Positions 61,026 through 64,000 of a stretch of DNA of 64,000 bases are shown here, one piece after another. Within the stretch, counting starts at the first letter, position 1. Each line of letters opens with the position of its first letter. Where the stretch lies: the NCBI GenBank assembly GCA_026002875.1, contig BPGE01000001.1:2480001-2544000 (forward strand), given 5' to 3'. The notes below the pieces were generated by a model, which ran no database searches, was not told the DNA's origin, and was given only the letters and a program-made list of their open reading frames with translations. The DNA comes from Bryobacteraceae bacterium (GTDB lineage: Bacteria; Acidobacteriota; Terriglobia; Bryobacterales; Bryobacteraceae). The translations under genes and the position numbers were made by a program.

Positions 61026-61454
61026 ATGCGGACCCTGATTGTTCTCCTGACGCTTGCCGCCGCGCCCGCAATTCTGCTGGCGCAGAAAAAGCCCATCGTG
61101 CCGGAAGGCGCCAAGGTGGCCGGACCCTACACGCCCGGCATCCAGGCGGGCAACTTCCTGTTCGTCGCCGGTCAGGTGGGCCGCGACAAGGACGGCAAAT
61201 ACCCGGAGTCGTTCGAAGACGAAGTGAAGCAGACTCTGGAAAACGTCAAGGCCGTGCTCGACAAGGCCGGCTACACCTTCGCCGACGCCGTCTCGGTGCA
61301 GGTCCACCTCACCGACATCTCGTTGTTCGACCGCATGAACAAGGTCTATATGACCTACTTCCCCGAGCCGCGCCCGGCGCGGACCACGGTCGGCGGCGCG
61401 CAGCTCGTCGGTCCGGCGCGCGTCGAGATCACGGTCACCTGCTGGAAGAAGTAA
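61026..61454 (+). CDS. Exported RidA-family (YjgF/UK114) protein
   Basis: A 142-residue protein. A signal peptide (LIVLLTLAAAPAILLAQ, about 1-20) precedes a full RidA domain: AGPYTPGIQAGNFLFVAGQVG, DEVKQTLENVKAVLDKAGYTFADAV, then ARTTVGGAQLVGPARVEITVT with the arginine that binds the carboxylate in imine deaminases. RidA proteins hydrolyse reactive enamines/imines in the cytoplasm; an exported form is less usual. It ends six bases before the convergent isomerase-like gene. Confidence 0.87.
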   Translation: MRTLIVLLTLAAAPAILLAQKKPIVPEGAKVAGPYTPGIQAGNFLFVAGQVGRDKDGKYPESFEDEVKQTLENVKAVLDKAGYTFADAVSVQVHLTDISLFDRMNKVYMTYFPEPRPARTTVGGAQLVGPARVEITVTCWKK

Positions 61455-61460
61455 CGCCGC

Positions 61461-62882
61461 TCAGCCCTCTTCGACGAACTTCCAGCCGAGCAGGGCGGCC
61501 GTGTGCGCCACCTGCGTCTTCCAGTCGCCGTAAACGGTGACGCGGTGCCAGCCGAAGTCCCAGCCTTCCATCAGCCGCCGAGCGTCGCGCACTTCGGCCA
61601 CCAGCTTGGTGCGGCAGGCGCGGTCCTCTTCCAGGTTGTCCACAGCGCGGCTCAGGTGGAACACCACGGTCTTCGCGGGCGAGACGAACTCGAGCGTGGA
61701 CAGCGTTTCGCCCAGAGGCAGAATCGAGCGGATGGCCGCGCCCTTGCGGTCCTCGCTGTGGTCGCGGATTTCATAGGCGCACTCCGGTCCGTCGGGACCG
61801 TACACCTTCGACGGCGCCACGCAGTGCGCGTAGATGATCTGGTTCTTCGCCGTGTCGATCACGGGATCGGAGATGTAGCTTGCGCGGCCGGTCAGATAGC
61901 GCAGCAGGAGCATCGTCGAGGCGCTCGTCAGGTCGGCTTCGCACGCCCCCACCAGCCCGTCGTTGTTCATCTGGAAAAAGCCCAGGCAGGGATAGGCGAA
62001 CATCTTCTGCTTGTAGAACAGCTCCAAGCAGTCGACGGCGATGGCCTGCGCCCTGTGCTTCTCCACCAGCGAGGCCATGCCCAGATACATCGCCGCGCTG
62101 TTGCGGATCTCGCCGGGCTTGGGCTCCACCACGCGGTCGGCGCGCCGCATCCACGCCTGCGCCTGCTCGTCCGCCTTCCTGCGGTCGGCCGCCTTCCAGG
62201 CGGCGTTCAGTTCGTCGGCCGGAATGCTGACAATCTCCGGGCCGAGATTCGCGCGGATGGCGTCGATCGTCTTCTGCATGTCGCGCGGCGTTACCACAAG
62301 GATCTTCGACGCTTTCAGCTTGCGGATCACCGCAAACGTGTTGATGGCCTCGCAGACGTCCTCGATCCGCGTCGAGGAAACGCCCGTCACCGGCTTGCCC
62401 GCCTTGCGCGCCGCCGGATAATGGCCGAGAAACGCCCCCGTGCCGCCATAGAGGTCGTCAATGAGCACAGTGGGCCGCCCGCTCTGCGCGATGGCCCGGG
62501 AGGCGTTGGAAGGAATGCCGAGGATGTACACTGCATAGCCGTCGATTCCCTTCCCGTCGTCGGCGGCGAGCATCTTCTCGGCTTCTTCCACCCAGGTCAT
62601 CGTCACGGGCGACAGCTCGATTTCCGGGCAGCCGCGCTCCAGCCGGCCGAGGATCATCTTCTTCCGCGACTCGTAATCGTAGCCCTGATACGGCCAGCCT
62701 TCGATCTTCGGATCGGGGTGGACGAACACGAGCCGCACGCGCGCTTTCTCTTTCGGTAGCAGCTCGCTGGACGCCGCCGCCGCGCCGGCGCACCCTCCGG
62801 CCAGCCACGCCGCACACCCCGCGCAGGTCCGCAGAAACGACCGGCGCGACGGTTCGCCAATCTGCACAAGCCGTGAAGACAT
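61461..62882 (-). CDS. Exported sugar-isomerase-like protein (FucI/AraA-type fold)
   Basis: A 473-residue protein. The leader has twin arginines (SRRSFLRTCAGCAAWLAGGC) ending in a lipobox-like LAGGC, so it may be a Tat-exported lipoprotein. The body shows the L-fucose/L-arabinose-isomerase-like domain order: a Rossmann-like N-terminal half (VYILGIPSNASRAIA, KILVVTPRDM) and a C-terminal half with GACEADLTSAS near residue 315. GGAG at good distance supports the ATG at 62882. The substrate is unknown. The extracytoplasmic location is odd for a sugar isomerase and suggests a different reaction. Confidence 0.68.
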   Translation of the reverse strand: MSSRLVQIGEPSRRSFLRTCAGCAAWLAGGCAGAAAASSELLPKEKARVRLVFVHPDPKIEGWPYQGYDYESRKKMILGRLERGCPEIELSPVTMTWVEEAEKMLAADDGKGIDGYAVYILGIPSNASRAIAQSGRPTVLIDDLYGGTGAFLGHYPAARKAGKPVTGVSSTRIEDVCEAINTFAVIRKLKASKILVVTPRDMQKTIDAIRANLGPEIVSIPADELNAAWKAADRRKADEQAQAWMRRADRVVEPKPGEIRNSAAMYLGMASLVEKHRAQAIAVDCLELFYKQKMFAYPCLGFFQMNNDGLVGACEADLTSASTMLLLRYLTGRASYISDPVIDTAKNQIIYAHCVAPSKVYGPDGPECAYEIRDHSEDRKGAAIRSILPLGETLSTLEFVSPAKTVVFHLSRAVDNLEEDRACRTKLVAEVRDARRLMEGWDFGWHRVTVYGDWKTQVAHTAALLGWKFVEEG

Positions 62883-62976
62883 GGGAATCTCCTTCTCGAA
62901 ATGAGACCTCGATGTCTCTTTATCAGATCCGGGCGGCGGCGGAAAGGGGGCGCTCCGCACCGCCGCTCTGCGCTAT

Positions 62977-63002
62977 CCTGAAAGTTCAGGCGCTTCCGCG
63001 CC
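62977..63002 (+). promoter_or_regulatory. Two overlapping small hairpins in the rpsU leader
   Basis: CCTGAA-AG-TTCAGG (62977-62990) and GGCGC-TTCC-GCGCC (62989-63002) are both perfect stems and share two bases. They lie directly before the ribosome binding site of rpsU, so folding could control its translation. A TATCCT hexamer at 62974-62979 may be the -10, in which case the first hairpin would lie partly at the transcript start. Confidence 0.3.
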
Positions 63003-63023
63003 GGAGAGGAGGTGATTCGAGCC

Positions 63024-63221
63024 ATGGCTGAAGTGATTGTCCAGGAGGGCGAAACCCTCGAGAGCGCCCTGCGCCGCTTCAAGCGCAAGGTGCAGCAGGA
63101 GGACATCATCAAGGAGATCAAGAAACACTCCTACTACATGAAGCCGGGCGAGAAGCGCCGCCTCAAGCAGGCGCTGGCGCGCAAGCGCAGCCGCAAGAAG
63201 CGCGCCAAGGAAATGGACTGA
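63024..63221 (+). CDS. rpsU: 30S ribosomal protein S21
   Basis: A 65-residue basic protein matching S21. It has VIVQEGETLESALRRFKRKVQQEDIIKEIKKHSYYMKPGEKRR, then a lysine/arginine-rich tail. The ATG at 63024 gives the standard length. GGAGG ends about 12 bases upstream, somewhat far; a GTG at 63012 is in frame but too close to that site. It is monocistronic, with a terminator behind it. Confidence 0.95.
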   Translation: MAEVIVQEGETLESALRRFKRKVQQEDIIKEIKKHSYYMKPGEKRRLKQALARKRSRKKRAKEMD

Positions 63222-63245
63222 GTTCCGCCTGAGCCGCAACCAACG

Positions 63246-63274
63246 GGGCGCCCCAAACACGGGGCGCCCTTTTT
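63246..63274 (+). terminator. Rho-independent terminator after rpsU
   Basis: A nine-base stem, GGGCGCCCC (63246-63254) pairing with GGGGCGCCC (63261-63269), has the six-base loop AAACAC and is followed by five Ts. It ends the rpsU transcript. Confidence 0.9.
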
Positions 63275-63385
63275 GTTTCATCTGTGCCGCGCGGGCGCCG
63301 CAGGTGCGGAGCATGCGGTCTGGCGACGCCACTCAGCGTCCGAATCCCACATTGTCCGGCTCGCGCCCAGCAGGACGCGCATGGT

Positions 63386-64000
63386 TCAGGACACAAGCCC
63401 AAAATACGGTTTGCGCGCGCGCCACTGCCCCCGGCTGAAATCGGGAAACGGCACGGGAGCGCCCCCTTTTGCAATCGACTCCTCGCTCGCCGGGATCACC
63501 GCGCTCATCGTCAGCGAGTCGATCAGGTCCAGCGGCAGGGCGGACTTCCGCCGCGCCGCGTCGAGGAACAGCCGGACCTCCAGGTCATCGGTTCCGCCAT
63601 GGCCCGCGGCCAGCGGGTCCGAACCCGTCTGCGGTTTCTGCATCGCTTTCCACCAGGCGTGGTCGAACTCTTCCTGATAGGGAGCGAACGGCTCCCACTC
63701 GTGGTACTTCGGCGAGCGGCCGGTGATGTAGACGGCGCTGCGCGCTTCATCGTACAGTCCGAGCGTGCCCTGCACCATCCAGCGGTTGTCATAAGGCCGC
63801 GGCAGCTGCATGTCGTAGTTGATGACGATGGTCTTGCCCATCTTCGTCCGGACCACGCTGGTGACGATGTCTCCCTGCTTCCACTGCTGCCGGGCGAACG
63901 GGTGATCGGGACCGAAGCGGCGGCGGAAATACTCGTTAATCCCGAGCGACGCCGTGGCGTGCGACGACAGCGTGTCGAACGCATCGCCGCAGTTGATGTC
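63386..64000 (-). CDS. Gfo/Idh/MocA oxidoreductase, C-terminal part (start outside window)
   Basis: The frame is open from the window edge to the stop at 63386, giving 204 residues. They match the C-terminal domain of the large exported Gfo/Idh/MocA group. The blocks are DINCGDAFDTLSSHATASLG, IVTSVVRTKMGKTIVINYDMQLPRPYDNRW and the family-typical end PFPDFSRGQWRARKPYFGL. The N-terminal NAD-binding domain lies beyond 64000. It lies convergent to rpsU. This makes three Gfo/Idh proteins in the window. Confidence 0.8.
   Translation of the reverse strand, partial: DINCGDAFDTLSSHATASLGINEYFRRRFGPDHPFARQQWKQGDIVTSVVRTKMGKTIVINYDMQLPRPYDNRWMVQGTLGLYDEARSAVYITGRSPKYHEWEPFAPYQEEFDHAWWKAMQKPQTGSDPLAAGHGGTDDLEVRLFLDAARRKSALPLDLIDSLTMSAVIPASEESIAKGGAPVPFPDFSRGQWRARKPYFGLVS

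Overview
The window looks like a chromosome segment of an Acidobacteriota bacterium, most likely Bryobacterales (Solibacter/Bryobacter-like). This is inferred from the very high GC content, the wealth of Tat-exported Gfo/Idh/MocA oxidoreductases, xylose-isomerase-like TIM barrels and a DUF1080 protein, and the many ATGA-type gene overlaps. I could run no database search, so the taxon is an inference. About 61 genes or gene remnants, one tRNA, one insertion sequence and a few regulatory signals can be supported. No CRISPR array, rRNA, prophage or replication origin is visible.

Layout. 1-3.3 kb: a molybdopterin oxidoreductase, a lipoprotein and a GT-C-type membrane protein, in one overlapping minus-strand operon. 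3.3-4.8 kb: a decayed stretch with two broken genes (a TIR-like protein and a PIN/DUF3368 protein) beside tRNA-Val(GAC). 4.8-14.6 kb: an exported glycosidase-like protein, STAS, CoA-disulfide-reductase-like, redoxin, nuoI, an acetate-kinase-like protein with an exported repeat protein, a sugar transporter, AlaX and nuoA. 14.7-16.3 kb: an IS1380-family element. 16.5-21.6 kb: malQ, a VanX-like dipeptidase, two membrane proteins and galK. 21.5-38.3 kb: sixteen consecutive minus-strand genes for sugar and acid-sugar metabolism. 38.3-43.2 kb: a plus-strand glycosyltransferase operon. 43.2-49.2 kb: a DAP/lysine gene set (dapE, asd, lysC, dapB, dapA, dapD). 49.4-64 kb: exported KatG, DedA, an enolase-superfamily protein, a hydrogenase-maturation-protease-like protein, MscS, an SLC13/TrkA-C transporter, Mrr, ClpS, a TetR-controlled pair, exported RidA, an exported sugar-isomerase-like protein, rpsU and a partial Gfo/Idh protein.

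How the genes work together. The most notable unit is at 31.3-33.0 kb. A tandem-domain bacterial-microcompartment shell protein (BMC-T) overlaps a DHDPS-family aldolase. The aldolase carries a linker plus an amphipathic C-terminal helix with the pattern of an encapsulation peptide, which suggests an enzyme cargo for a microcompartment whose other shell genes lie elsewhere. Next to it (23.4-30.3 kb) is a compact operon with the four-carbon acid sugar kinase OtnK and decarboxylase OtnC. Here they are paired with an isopropylmalate/tartrate-dehydrogenase-like enzyme, an amidohydrolase, an MFS transporter and an AraC regulator, rather than the usual LtnD-type dehydrogenase. On the other side (33.0-36.2 kb) are Tat-exported Gfo/Idh, isomerase-like and DUF1080 proteins, consistent with periplasmic 3-keto-sugar chemistry.

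A window-wide pattern also stands out. At least nine transcription-unit heads have a TAnnnT-like hexamer ending only 6-8 bases before the start codon, which points to leaderless transcripts. Five of eight convergent gene pairs overlap at their 3' ends.
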